This document shows, one piece after another, positions 9,206 through 18,437 of a stretch of 64,000 bases of DNA. This DNA comes from Actinopolyspora mortivallis DSM 44261 (GTDB lineage: Bacteria; Actinomycetota; Actinomycetes; Mycobacteriales; Pseudonocardiaceae). The notes beneath the pieces are model-generated. The model saw only the letters and a program-made list of their open reading frames with translations, was not told the DNA's origin and searched no databases. Where the stretch lies: NCBI RefSeq assembly GCF_000384035.1, contig NZ_KB913024.1, positions 3,763,021 through 3,827,020 on the forward strand. Reading direction: 5' to 3'. Made by a program: the position numbers and the translations under genes. The stretch's first letter is position 1. Each line of letters opens with the position of its first letter.

Positions 9206-12200
9206 TCACAGCCGGCCCCCTTCCCGCACCGGCGACGGGTTCCCGTCCCGCGCCGCGTGCCCGGGCGGCTGCCCACCCGGTTCGGCCACGATCCGGCCGT
9301 CGGCCACCCGCCACACCACGTCGGCGTCGGCGGTCTCGGACTCCCGGTGGGTGACCCGCACGACCGTGCGCCCACGCAGCCGCTCCCGCAGCCGTGCCGA
9401 CAGCTCCTCGGCCGTGGGCGGATCCAGGTGGGCGGTGGGTTCGTCCAGCAGCACCAGTCCCGGTTCGGCGGGCACCAGCGCGCGGGCCAGGGCGAGCCGC
9501 CGCGCCTCCCCTCCGGAGACCGCCGTGCCCCCGGCACCGAGCAGCTCGTCCAGCCGCCCGGCCCAGTGGGCCAGTCCCGCGCAGCGCAGCGCCTCGGCCA
9601 AGCGGGTGTCGTCGGCCCGCGGGTCGGCCATGCGCAGGTTCTCCCGCACCGTGGTCGACACCAGCTGCGGATCCTGCGGGCACCAGGTGACCCGCCCCGG
9701 CGCGGTGACCTCCCCCTGTTCGGGGGGCAACAGTCCGGCCAACAGGGCGAGCAGCGTGGACTTCCCCTGACCGGACTCGCCGAGCACGGCGACGTGGGTG
9801 CCCACCGGCACCCGCAGCGAGACCTCCCGCAACGCGGGTTCGGCGGCCCCGGGCCAACGCGCCTCCACCCCGTCGAGCACCACCTCAGCCCCGTCCGAGG
9901 CCGGTGGCTCGCTCGGAGTGGGCCGCGCCTCCGCTGCGGGCACCGGGTCCGGCCCGGTGTGCGACAGCGGGGACAACCGCCGGTGGGCCCGCCGCAGCGG
10001 TCGCCAGTACTGGGCCGCGGCGGGCAGTCCCACCACGGTCTCGGCCGCCGCCAGCGGGACCAGCGCCAGCACGGCGGCGAGTTCGGCCGCCAGCTCCCCC
10101 CGGGCCACGGCCCGCGCCGCCAGGGCGGCACACCCGACCACGGCCCCTCCCATGAACAGGGTGACCACCGCACCGGCCGCGCCCTGCCCGAAGGCCACCC
10201 TTCGAGAGCGGGCGGCCAGCTCCGCGTCCCGTTCGGCGAGTTCGGCGCGCACTCCGGCGGCGGCTCCGCAGGCCAGCAGCTCGGCGGCGGCCTCGAACAG
10301 TCCCCGCGTCCGAGTGGCCACCTCCCGCCTGCCCTCGGTGAGCGCGGCTGCCGCACGCCGCTGCACGGCCAGCGCCACGGCCGGGCCGAGGGTTCCGGCG
10401 AGCAGCAACGCCACCGCCAACAACAGACCGGCCGGAGGAAGCAGGGCGGTCTGCAACGCCACGGCGGCCCCACCGACCCCCACGGCCGTCACCGGAGGGA
10501 CGAACACGCGCGGGGCCAGGTCGCGCACCGTGTCGGTGTCCTCCACCAGCCGGGTGGCCCCCTCTCCCCGGGACAGCCCGGCCGCCCGGGCCGGGCCCAG
10601 CCGCACCAGCCCGGCCCACAGCCCTCGACGCAGCCGCCCGGCCAGCCGGAAGGCCGCGTCGTGGGTGAGCAGCCGTTCCAGATAGCGCAGCACGGACCGG
10701 GACAGCGCGAAGGTACGCACCCCCACGGCGGCGACGCTCAGCGTCAGCACCGGGGGCTGCTGGGCGGCGCGGGCTATCAGCCACGCGGAGGTGGCGGTCA
10801 ACGCCACCCCGCAGGCCAGGGAGAGCACCGCCAGCCCGCCACCGGCCAGCCCCCGCGCGGTGACCAGCTCACCCAGTCGGGCACGGCCGGTCGGTTCCCG
10901 CAGGCGGGGGGTGGTGTTCGTGGTGGCTCGCGGTCCCTCCTCCCCGGGCGGGGAGCTCCCCGGCCGGTGGCTGGCCACCACGACCACCGCCCCGGCCTCG
11001 GCGGCCCGCCGAAGGGCACTGTCCACTCGGGAGGCGGTGGCGGCGTCCAGATGTGCCGTGGGTTCGTCCGCCAACAGGACCCGGGCGCCGCCGTGCAGCC
11101 GCAACAGTCCCCGGGCCACCGCCACCCGCTGACGCTCCCCCGCCGACAGCGTGTCGACCGGACGGCCACGCAGGTGCTCGGCCTCGGCCTCCGACAGCGC
11201 CCGGTGCAGCCACTCGGCGGTTCCCGCGGGCTGGTCGGACACCGCCAGCCGCAGCTCCCGCTCGACGGTGCCCCCGGAGAACACCGGATGCTGCGGTATC
11301 CAGGAGAGCAGAGCACGCCACCGGGGCGAACTCAGCTCGGTGATCTCGGTGCCGCCGTAGCGCACCGTGCCGGTCTCCGGGGTGACGAACCCGAGCAGCA
11401 CGGCGAAGGTGGTGGACTTGCCGCTGCCGCTGGGCCCGATCCCGCCGAAGCCGTCCAACCGCAGGAGTTCGCCGGGCCGGGCGGTGAAACTCAGCCCGTC
11501 GGGGACGCGTCGTCCGCGCCGGGCCACGCCGAGCCCGGTCACGCTCAGCTCCGCGCCCTCCGGGGGGAACTCGGGCGGTTCGCCCTCACCGGACGCCGTG
11601 TCCGGCGGGTCGAGGCGGACCCGTTCGACCCGGCGCACCGCCTCCACCCCGTCCTCACTGGCGTGGTGGGCAGCCCCGGCCGCCCGCAGCGGCAGATAGC
11701 ACTCGGGAGCCAGCACCAGCACCAGCAGACCGGTCTCCAGGGCCATGTCCCCGGAGACCAGGCGCATTCCGATACCGACGGCGACCAGCGCCACCGACAG
11801 CGAGGAGCACAGTTCCAGCACCAGCGCCGACAGGAAGGCGATCCGCAGGGTGGCCACGCTGCTGCGGCGGTGACGCTCGCTGACCCGGCGCACCGCCTCC
11901 CCCTGGGCACGGGCCCGGCCGAACGCGGTGAGCACCGGCAGCGCCCGCACCAGCTCGGCCAGGTGCCCGGACATGCGTTGCAGCGCCTCGGCGGCACGTT
12001 CGGTTCGTCCCTGCGTGTAGCGCCCCACCAGCCAGGCGAACAGCGGGATCAGCGGCACCGTCAGCAGCACGAGCACCGCCGAGGTCGGATCGGCCAGCAG
12101 GATGCCCAGTCCCACCAGCGGTGGGACGACGGCGGCGGTGACCAGCGCGGGCAGGTAGACGGTGAAGTAGGCGTCGAGGGCGTCCAGCTCCCTGGTGGCC

Positions 12201-12610
12201 AGCGTGGTCAGTTCGGACGGTCCGTGGCGGTCGATCCACTCCGGACCGCGCCGCAGCGCCGAGTCCAACAGCAGGGCCCGCAGTTCCTCCTTGGCCCCGG
12301 CCGCGGCCCGCGCCGAGACGCTCTCGGTGGCCCAGCCCAGCACCGCCCGAGCCGCCACTGCCCCGCAGAGCACCACGAGCCTGCCGGAGACCTCCGGCAG
12401 GTCGAGGCCACGCAGCACGACGTCGGCCAGTACCGAGGCCAGCGCCCAGGCCTGGGCCACGAGGGCCAGGGCGTTGCCGACGGCCAGCAGGCCCGCCAGC
12501 AGCAGCACCCTCCGGGTGGACGGCGACAGCCGCGGCAGCGCCCCGAGCGGGCCGTTCGAGAGCACGGTGTCCACGGCGCGGCGCGCACGCGCCGGTGCGG
12601 AAGCTGGCAA
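9206..12610 (-). CDS. cydDC: Fused CydD-CydC thiol-reductant ABC exporter
   Basis: 1134-residue fusion of two ABC exporter half-subunits, each with about six membrane helices and an ATPase. The CydD half has Walker A GPSGSGKST, signature LSAGERQRVAVARG and Walker B VLLADEPTAHLD. The CydC half has Walker A GESGQGKST, signature VSGGEARRLALARA and Walker B VLLDEPTAHLD. CydDC exports glutathione or cysteine and is needed for cytochrome bd assembly. The start is TTG 12610, six bases after AAAGGAG. The first Walker A is preceded by an unusual glycine-rich insertion (RLDGFGGIGPSG). It lies downstream of cydB in the same direction. Confidence 0.95.
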   Translation of the reverse strand: MPASAPARARRAVDTVLSNGPLGALPRLSPSTRRVLLLAGLLAVGNALALVAQAWALASVLADVVLRGLDLPEVSGRLVVLCGAVAARAVLGWATESVSARAAAGAKEELRALLLDSALRRGPEWIDRHGPSELTTLATRELDALDAYFTVYLPALVTAAVVPPLVGLGILLADPTSAVLVLLTVPLIPLFAWLVGRYTQGRTERAAEALQRMSGHLAELVRALPVLTAFGRARAQGEAVRRVSERHRRSSVATLRIAFLSALVLELCSSLSVALVAVGIGMRLVSGDMALETGLLVLVLAPECYLPLRAAGAAHHASEDGVEAVRRVERVRLDPPDTASGEGEPPEFPPEGAELSVTGLGVARRGRRVPDGLSFTARPGELLRLDGFGGIGPSGSGKSTTFAVLLGFVTPETGTVRYGGTEITELSSPRWRALLSWIPQHPVFSGGTVERELRLAVSDQPAGTAEWLHRALSEAEAEHLRGRPVDTLSAGERQRVAVARGLLRLHGGARVLLADEPTAHLDAATASRVDSALRRAAEAGAVVVVASHRPGSSPPGEEGPRATTNTTPRLREPTGRARLGELVTARGLAGGGLAVLSLACGVALTATSAWLIARAAQQPPVLTLSVAAVGVRTFALSRSVLRYLERLLTHDAAFRLAGRLRRGLWAGLVRLGPARAAGLSRGEGATRLVEDTDTVRDLAPRVFVPPVTAVGVGGAAVALQTALLPPAGLLLAVALLLAGTLGPAVALAVQRRAAAALTEGRREVATRTRGLFEAAAELLACGAAAGVRAELAERDAELAARSRRVAFGQGAAGAVVTLFMGGAVVGCAALAARAVARGELAAELAAVLALVPLAAAETVVGLPAAAQYWRPLRRAHRRLSPLSHTGPDPVPAAEARPTPSEPPASDGAEVVLDGVEARWPGAAEPALREVSLRVPVGTHVAVLGESGQGKSTLLALLAGLLPPEQGEVTAPGRVTWCPQDPQLVSTTVRENLRMADPRADDTRLAEALRCAGLAHWAGRLDELLGAGGTAVSGGEARRLALARALVPAEPGLVLLDEPTAHLDPPTAEELSARLRERLRGRTVVRVTHRESETADADVVWRVADGRIVAEPGGQPPGHAARDGNPSPVREGGRL

Positions 12611-12633
12611 CCACCGCTCCTTTCCGTTCGAGC

Positions 12634-12645
12634 GGGACCGGTCCC
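12634..12645. promoter_or_regulatory. GGGACC/GGTCCC palindrome between cydB and cydDC
   Basis: Perfect 12-base palindrome GGGACCGGTCCC just upstream of the cydDC ribosome site. It shares the half-site with the larger box upstream of cydA but lacks the two central bases. It could be a secondary regulator site or part of a hairpin. Confidence 0.25.
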
Positions 12646-12685
12646 TCCCCGGTCCCGGGTGCCGCCGACACCGCGCGGTGACGCG

Positions 12686-13693
12686 CTAGGGCGCGTGCAC
12701 CGGGGGGATGTGCCGGGTGCCGATCCGCTTGCGGAACACCCAGTAGGTCCAGCCCTGGTAGACCAGCACGGCGGGGGTGCCGAAGGCGGCCACCCAGGTC
12801 ACCACGGTCAGGGTGTAGGGGCTGGCCGCGGTCTCGGCCACGGACAACGACCACGCCGGATCCATCGTGGACGGAAGCACGTTCGGCCACAGCGCCCCGA
12901 ACAGGGTGAACACCGCGGCGGCCAGCGCCACCCCCTGCAGGGCGAAGGCCTGCCCGTCGGCGGAGGCCGTGTGGCGCAGCAGCGCCGCCAGCCCGGCCGC
13001 GACGGCGGCCAGCAGCGGGATCCAGGTCCATCCCGCGCCCTCCCGCAGCTGCGCGAGCAGCAGCAGCGCCACGAGCGGCAGGAGCAGCGGAGCACCGAGC
13101 GTGCGGGCGAAGCGCTGGGCGCGCTGACGCACCACCCCCTCGGTCTTCAGCGCGAGGAAGGCGGCCCCGTGCAGCAGGGAGAAGGCCAGCACCGCGAGGG
13201 CGCCGAGGAGGTTCGGCCAGGAGAGCACCACCAGCGGGCTTCCGATCCGGTCGCCGTTGGCGTCCAGCGGCAACCCGAACACGGTGGCCGCCAGCATCAG
13301 CCCCACCATCAGCGGGGCCGTCCAGGAGGCGAGCACGATGACCACGTCCCAGCAGCGCCGCCAGGTCGGGCTGTCCACCTTGCCGCGGTACTCGAAGGCC
13401 ACCCCCCGTCCGATGAGCACGATCAGCAGCACCGTGAGCGGCAGGTAGACGGTGCTGAACAGGGAGGCGTACCACCCGGGGAAGGCGGCGAACATGGAGC
13501 CGCCGGCCACGATCAGCCACACCTCGTTGCCGTCCCACACCGGACCGATGGTGTTGATCAGCACGCGGCGTTCCCGCTCCCCACGCCCGAGAACCGGCAG
13601 CAGCATCCCCACCCCGAAGTCGAATCCTTCGAGGAACAGGTAGCCCAGCCAGAGCAGGGCGATGACGCAGAACCACAGGGTAGGCAGGTCCAT
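12686..13693 (-). CDS. cydB: Cytochrome bd ubiquinol oxidase subunit II
   Basis: 335-residue multi-span membrane protein, partner of CydA in the cytochrome bd quinol:O2 oxidoreductase. The N-terminus (ALLWLGYLFLEGFDFGVGML) and the GPVWDGNEVWLIVAGG motif are diagnostic of CydB. About eight or nine hydrophobic segments follow. ATG 13693 has GGAGGA five bases upstream. It sits between cydA and cydDC in a cydA-cydB-cydDC order, likely one operon. Confidence 0.97.
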   Translation of the reverse strand: MDLPTLWFCVIALLWLGYLFLEGFDFGVGMLLPVLGRGERERRVLINTIGPVWDGNEVWLIVAGGSMFAAFPGWYASLFSTVYLPLTVLLIVLIGRGVAFEYRGKVDSPTWRRCWDVVIVLASWTAPLMVGLMLAATVFGLPLDANGDRIGSPLVVLSWPNLLGALAVLAFSLLHGAAFLALKTEGVVRQRAQRFARTLGAPLLLPLVALLLLAQLREGAGWTWIPLLAAVAAGLAALLRHTASADGQAFALQGVALAAAVFTLFGALWPNVLPSTMDPAWSLSVAETAASPYTLTVVTWVAAFGTPAVLVYQGWTYWVFRKRIGTRHIPPVHAP

Positions 13694-13780
13694 CGGGGTC
13701 CTCCGGCGTCGGTGGAGCTCAAGGGGTCGGTCTCGGGTGGTCCGGCACGGGACGCGCCTCGGAAGGGGGCACGGGGCGGC

Positions 13781-15283
13781 TCAGTAGGCGAAGGACAGCA
13801 CCTCCCCGTCCTCGTCCGAGTCGTCGTGGTCCTTCGGCGGCATCACCGCCTCGAACCCGCCGCGCGCGTAGCGCACCATCAAAAAGACCTCGACCACGAG
13901 CAGCACCGCGTACACGGAGGTCAGCGCGACCAGCGAGGTGACCATCTCCCCGGGTTCCACCCCGGAGGAGACCGCCTGGGCGGTGTACATCCACACCCCG
14001 TCCACTCCGGACGGGTTGGGGTTGGGGACCACCACGAAGGGCTGTCTGCCCATCTCGGTGAACACCCAGCCGAAGACGTTGGCCAGGAAGGGCGCCGAGA
14101 TCGAGGCCAGGGCCAGCGGCCCCCACCAACGTCCCGTGGGGAAACGCCCCTTCCGGGTGAACCAGAGCACGGCCACCGCGGCCAGCGCCGAGACCGCACC
14201 GAACCCGATCATGAAGCGGAATCCCCAGTAGGTCACCGGAAGGTTCGGCTGGTAGTCGATCGGCTTGCCCGCCAGCTCACCCAGCCGGGGGTCGTCGGGG
14301 TAGTGGGTGCCGTACTGCCGCTCGTACTCCCGTTGCAGCTGCTGAACCCCCTTGACCTCGGTGTCGAAGTCGCCGTGGGCCAGATAGGACAGCAGGTAGG
14401 GCACGGTGAGGCTCTTGACGTTCTCGCAGTTGGGGCGGCTGACGTCGCCGTAGGCGAACACCGAGAAGCTGGCGGGCTGCTCGGTGTGGCACAGCGCCTC
14501 GGCCGAGGCCATCTTCATCGGCTGCTGCGAGAACATCAGCTTGCCCTGGATGTCGCCGGAGACGGCCAGCCCGACGAAGGCGACCAGGGCGATCCAGGCC
14601 CCGGCCCGCATCGAGGTGTGCCAGACCCGGCGGTCCTCGTCGTGCGGCACACCGGCGCGGTCGCGTTTCCACACCTTCCAGGCGGCGATGCCGAGCACGA
14701 ACGTTCCGGACACGGCGAAGCAGCCGAAGATCGTGTGCGGGAAGGCGGCGAGCAGCGTGCTGTTGGTGAGCACGGCCCAGATGGAGGTCAACCGGGGTCG
14801 CCCGTCGACGAGCTCCACCCCCACGGGGTGCTGCATCCAGGAGTTGGCGGCCAGGATGAAGAAGGCCGAGGCCACCGTGGCCAGGGAGAACGCCCAGGCA
14901 CAGGCCAGGTGTGCCCGTTTGGACAGCCGGTCCCAACCGAAGATCCACAGCCCGAGGAACACGGACTCCACGAAGAAGGCGACGATGCCCTCCATCGCCA
15001 GCGGGGCGCCGAAGACGTCGCCCACGAACCGGGAGTACTGGCTCCAGGCCATGCCGAACTGGAACTCCTGCACGATGCCGGTCACCACGCCCATGGCGAA
15101 GTTGACCATCATGAGTTTGCCCCAGAACTTGGTCATCCTCAGATACCGCTCGTTGCCCGTGCGGTACCACGCGGTCTGCATCCCCGCGACGGTGATCGCG
15201 AGTCCGATCGTCAACGGGACCATCAGGAAGTGGTAGACCGTCGTGATCCCGAACTGCCACCTGGCGATATCGAGAAGATCCAC
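13781..15283 (-). CDS. cydA: Cytochrome bd ubiquinol oxidase subunit I
   Basis: 500-residue heme-bearing subunit of cytochrome bd, which oxidises quinol and reduces O2 at high affinity in the membrane. His18 in FGITTVYHFLMVPLTIGL is the usual heme b595 ligand. The GKLMFSQQPMKMASAEALCHTE segment marks the start of the quinol-binding Q-loop, which is of the short type. A GTG start at 15283 fits the usual N-terminus. The gene is first in the cyd operon and has the DevR-like palindrome 78 bases upstream. Confidence 0.97.
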   Translation of the reverse strand: MDLLDIARWQFGITTVYHFLMVPLTIGLAITVAGMQTAWYRTGNERYLRMTKFWGKLMMVNFAMGVVTGIVQEFQFGMAWSQYSRFVGDVFGAPLAMEGIVAFFVESVFLGLWIFGWDRLSKRAHLACAWAFSLATVASAFFILAANSWMQHPVGVELVDGRPRLTSIWAVLTNSTLLAAFPHTIFGCFAVSGTFVLGIAAWKVWKRDRAGVPHDEDRRVWHTSMRAGAWIALVAFVGLAVSGDIQGKLMFSQQPMKMASAEALCHTEQPASFSVFAYGDVSRPNCENVKSLTVPYLLSYLAHGDFDTEVKGVQQLQREYERQYGTHYPDDPRLGELAGKPIDYQPNLPVTYWGFRFMIGFGAVSALAAVAVLWFTRKGRFPTGRWWGPLALASISAPFLANVFGWVFTEMGRQPFVVVPNPNPSGVDGVWMYTAQAVSSGVEPGEMVTSLVALTSVYAVLLVVEVFLMVRYARGGFEAVMPPKDHDDSDEDGEVLSFAY

Positions 15284-15360
15284 GCCGTCCAGGTTCCCCG
15301 TGGGGAAGGCGGGTTCCCAGGTTCGTTGGTCCTTCGGTGTGAGGAGGAAGGTCCCGAGGT

Positions 15361-15382
15361 CACCGGGACCTAGGTCCCGGTG
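15361..15382. promoter_or_regulatory. DevR/DosR-type palindrome upstream of cydA
   Basis: A perfect 22-base palindrome with core GGGACCTAGGTCCC lies 78-99 bases before the cydA start. The known mycobacterial DevR box has a GGGACT-WW-AGTCCC core, so 14 of 20 consensus positions agree, including both GGGAC/GTCCC arms. A DosR-like regulator is encoded nearby. Control of the cyd operon by it is an inference. Confidence 0.55.
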
Positions 15383-15505
15383 TGACCCACGACGCGACCA
15401 CTCGTTGTATCACGCTTCACGACCGCGCGCCAGGCTCCGCCCGAGGACGGTTCCGGGCGCAGCCGTCCCCGGGCCGCCGGTTGTCGGCGGGGCCGGACCC
15501 CGCTC

Positions 15506-18202
15506 TCAGCGGGCGGTGACCCGCAGCTCCCGGATCCCCGCCTGAGCCTGCGGCGGGCTGGTCACCTCCACCCGCACGTAGCGGGCGAGCCGCGGCGGCC
15601 CCCACGGGTGGAACTCGGTGAAGTGCCTGCCGTCCACCGAGACCAGCACCCGGTGCTCCTTCGGGGCGGTGTCGGTCCACTCGGCGCGCACCTCGCCGAC
15701 CCAGGAGGGTTTCTCCAGTTCCACGGTGAGCTCGGAGCGACGGCTCGCCGGGGTCCAGGTGGTCGCCGTGCTGCCGTCCACGGCGGCCTCGGCGTACTTG
15801 CCGGGTTCGGCGTCGGCGGCGGTGGCCGGTCGGCAGCGGGCGAGGTTGTCGGTGGGGGCCAGATCGGGACGCCGCGTCTCGATCGTGGCGGGAGCACCCC
15901 GCCCGACCGTGTGCTCCCCGTCCGGGGTGCGCACGGTGAACGGATCCCCGTGGCGCAGCGCCACCCGGGTGTGCTCCGGTCCGATCCGCACGTCGAAGGT
16001 CCTGCCCTGCCAGTGCAGCCCGGTCAGCTCCACCCCGCGCGGGAACTGCGGCGGCAGCGTGGGGTCCATCCGCACCGCGTCGGTCCTCCAGCGCAGGCCG
16101 GTCAGCCCGTGGGTGAAGGTCTGCAGGAAACCGCCGTTGCCGGTGAGGAAGTTCAGCGCGGGGGAACCCCCGTCGTCACCGGCCCGCTCGCCGCGTGCCT
16201 CGGAGAACTGGGCGAAGGGGGCGCGTACGAAGGGGCGGATGGCCCGGTTGACGTAGGTGTTGGTCACGCACCCCGGCTGCCCGTTGGCCGCCGCGTCGAC
16301 CGCGTGCACCGCGTCGGTCATGGCCGGCCCGTCCGGGTCGGTACGCGGCGCGTAGTACTCCAGGGTGTCGGTGGCGACCTCCTCGGACATCGGCCATTCC
16401 AGCGGGTACTGCAACAGCACGGTGTCGGCCTGTTTGATCTCGCCGCCGTCGTAGCCCGCGTACTGCAGGAACACTCCCCGCTCCTCGTCGAAGGGGATCC
16501 GCAGCCCGTCGGCGATCTCGGTCCAACGCGCCGGGGCGGGCTCGCCGAGCACGTCGGCGGCCCTGGTGGCGTTGCGCAGCGCGGTCGCCGCCCCCGCGTT
16601 GGTGAACACCCCGTCGTCCACTCCGTTGCTGTACTCGTCGGGACCGGCGACGTTGTGGATCGAGTAGCTGCCGTCGTCGTTGCGGGTGACCCGCCCCTCC
16701 CAGTACCGGGCGAGGGCGCGCAGCACCGGCCAGCCGTGCTCGCGCAGCCACCGCCGGTCCCCGCTGGCCTGGTAGTACTGCCAGGTGGCCAGCGCGATGT
16801 CGCCCTGCAGGTGGTTCTGGGTGAGACAGTGCGGCGGGTCCCAGCTGTGGCAGTCGTCGTCGAGGTCGCCGCTGTCGGCGCTGGTCCACGGGTAGAACGC
16901 GCCCCGCTGGCCGACAACCTCGGCGTTGGCCCGGGCCTGGTCGAGGGTGCGTTCCCGGTAGGCCACCACCGAGCGGGCGAGAGCGGGGTGTTGGGCCAGC
17001 AGCGCCGGATACATCCACAGCTCGGCGTCCCAGAAGATCAACCCCGCGTAGTTGTCGCTGCTCAGCCCGGCGGGGGCGATGCTGTTGTCCTGGCCGCGCC
17101 TGATGCTGGACAGCAGGGCGTACTTGCTGGCCCGCAGCCACCGCTGCATCCGCGGGCGGCCCGGGGTGCGGATGTCGCCGCTCCACAGCGACCGCCACCG
17201 CTCGGCGTGTTCGGCGAACAGCCGGTCCCAGCCGCGGGCGGCGGCCCGCCGCGCGGTGTCCACGGCGGAGTCCCGGTGGTTCTGGGCGGTGAGCGCGGTG
17301 TCCACACCGACGTACTTGCCGAACTCGTAGGTGTGCCCGGCCCGGGCGGAAAAACTCAGGCTCTGCTCGGCGTCCAGCCCGGAGACCCGGGTTGAGCGTT
17401 CCGACTCCGCACGGGCCAGGTCACCCCCGGCGCGCAGCGTCGAGGCGAGGGTGCCGGTGGTGGCGACCTCGTCGGTGCGGAACCCGACGTGCACGGTCCT
17501 GCCGTCGGTGCCCGCTCCGGTGGGTTCCATGCGGCGGGCCCCGTCCCCGTCGAGCGCGGCGGTGACGGTGGCCCGGCCGTTCCAGTGCGGGGTCATGCGC
17601 AGCCGTACGGCCCCGGCGTGCGGGTGGGCGCGGTCGGCCACGATCTCGTAGTCCAGCTCGGTCGCCCGCCCGTCGGGCGTGGTCCACGTCAGGGAGGTGC
17701 GCAGTATCCCGCAGCGCACGTTGAGGGTCTGGCGGAAATCGGAGATCCGCTCCTCCGGCGTCTCGGCCCCGTAGCGCGCGGTTCCGTTGTCGACGGTCAG
17801 GGTGGACCAGGTGGGGATCGCCGCGATGGCGTGCTTGTCCTCGTCGGTCTGGGCGCTGGGGCCGCTGCCGTAGAGCCCGCTGACGAAGGCCCCGTCGAAA
17901 CGCGGGGTTTCCAGGGGGAACCCGGTTTCTCCGCCGGTGGCGACGTAGCCGGTTCCGGTGGGCGGCACCCGTTGGGAGAGGTATCCGTTGCCCACGTAGG
18001 CGTGTCTGGTGTAGGTGGTGTCGAACTCCTCGGTGGAGAACTCCCACCCCGGATCGCCCGTGCGGCAGTCCGGGCCGTGCCCCTCGGACGGGTCGGGTGG
18101 GGTGGCCGTGGCCGGGGCGGGGATCACGGCGGTGCTGAGCACCAGCAGCGCCCCCAGCAGCGTTCCGCCCGTTCGTCTCGGTGCCAGGTCCATCTCGTCC
18201 AT
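15506..18202 (-). CDS. Secreted glycoside hydrolase family 65 enzyme with C-terminal discoidin-like domain
   Basis: 898-residue exported enzyme of the maltose/trehalose phosphorylase and acid trehalase family. A signal peptide covers the first ~35 residues (TGGTLLGALLVLSTAVIPAPATA). The N-terminal beta-sandwich and (alpha/alpha)6 barrel follow. Glu523 in GPDEYSNGVDDGVFTNAG matches the GH65 catalytic acid position. The last ~110 residues (NLARCRPATA to the end) look like an F5/8 type C carbohydrate-binding module. Being secreted, it more likely hydrolyses trehalose or a related glucoside than phosphorolyses it. ATG 18202 and ATG 18193 are both possible. Confidence 0.88.
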   Translation of the reverse strand: MDEMDLAPRRTGGTLLGALLVLSTAVIPAPATATPPDPSEGHGPDCRTGDPGWEFSTEEFDTTYTRHAYVGNGYLSQRVPPTGTGYVATGGETGFPLETPRFDGAFVSGLYGSGPSAQTDEDKHAIAAIPTWSTLTVDNGTARYGAETPEERISDFRQTLNVRCGILRTSLTWTTPDGRATELDYEIVADRAHPHAGAVRLRMTPHWNGRATVTAALDGDGARRMEPTGAGTDGRTVHVGFRTDEVATTGTLASTLRAGGDLARAESERSTRVSGLDAEQSLSFSARAGHTYEFGKYVGVDTALTAQNHRDSAVDTARRAAARGWDRLFAEHAERWRSLWSGDIRTPGRPRMQRWLRASKYALLSSIRRGQDNSIAPAGLSSDNYAGLIFWDAELWMYPALLAQHPALARSVVAYRERTLDQARANAEVVGQRGAFYPWTSADSGDLDDDCHSWDPPHCLTQNHLQGDIALATWQYYQASGDRRWLREHGWPVLRALARYWEGRVTRNDDGSYSIHNVAGPDEYSNGVDDGVFTNAGAATALRNATRAADVLGEPAPARWTEIADGLRIPFDEERGVFLQYAGYDGGEIKQADTVLLQYPLEWPMSEEVATDTLEYYAPRTDPDGPAMTDAVHAVDAAANGQPGCVTNTYVNRAIRPFVRAPFAQFSEARGERAGDDGGSPALNFLTGNGGFLQTFTHGLTGLRWRTDAVRMDPTLPPQFPRGVELTGLHWQGRTFDVRIGPEHTRVALRHGDPFTVRTPDGEHTVGRGAPATIETRRPDLAPTDNLARCRPATAADAEPGKYAEAAVDGSTATTWTPASRRSELTVELEKPSWVGEVRAEWTDTAPKEHRVLVSVDGRHFTEFHPWGPPRLARYVRVEVTSPPQAQAGIRELRVTAR

Positions 18203-18242
18203 CCCGGTCGGACGTCGGTGTCGACAGCGGAGAAGTCAACTC

Positions 18243-18259
18243 ACTGAACGTGGTTCAGT
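18243..18259. promoter_or_regulatory. Inverted repeat upstream of the GH65 gene
   Basis: ACTGAAC and GTTCAGT form a perfect 7-base inverted repeat separated by GTG, about 40 bases upstream of the GH65 start. Size and position fit an operator for a sugar-responsive repressor; the regulator is not identifiable here. Confidence 0.4.
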
Positions 18260-18437
18260 CAACACCCTTGGTCAACGTGTGTCCGGTGGCTCCTCCGCGC
18301 TCGGGCCGGGTGTTCCACAGTGGGTGGGCCGTCTCCGGAAGTGCCGTGGAGTTCCGAGGGGGGATTGAGGCACGTCACAGCGGGGAGTGAAAACGTACGC
18401 TCCGTCCGAAAAGGGGGAACACCGTAAAATTCCGGTC

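Noticed and set aside
8054-15373. A 2439-residue open frame on the plus strand
   Set aside because: It lies antisense to the histidine kinase, cydDC, cydB and cydA, has low-complexity Gly/Gln/Arg/His-rich translation, and is an artefact of high third-position GC.
15284-15505. Rex-type redox operator upstream of cydA
   Set aside because: No TGTGAACG-like or matching inverted repeat was found; only the GGGACC/GGTCCC palindrome is present.
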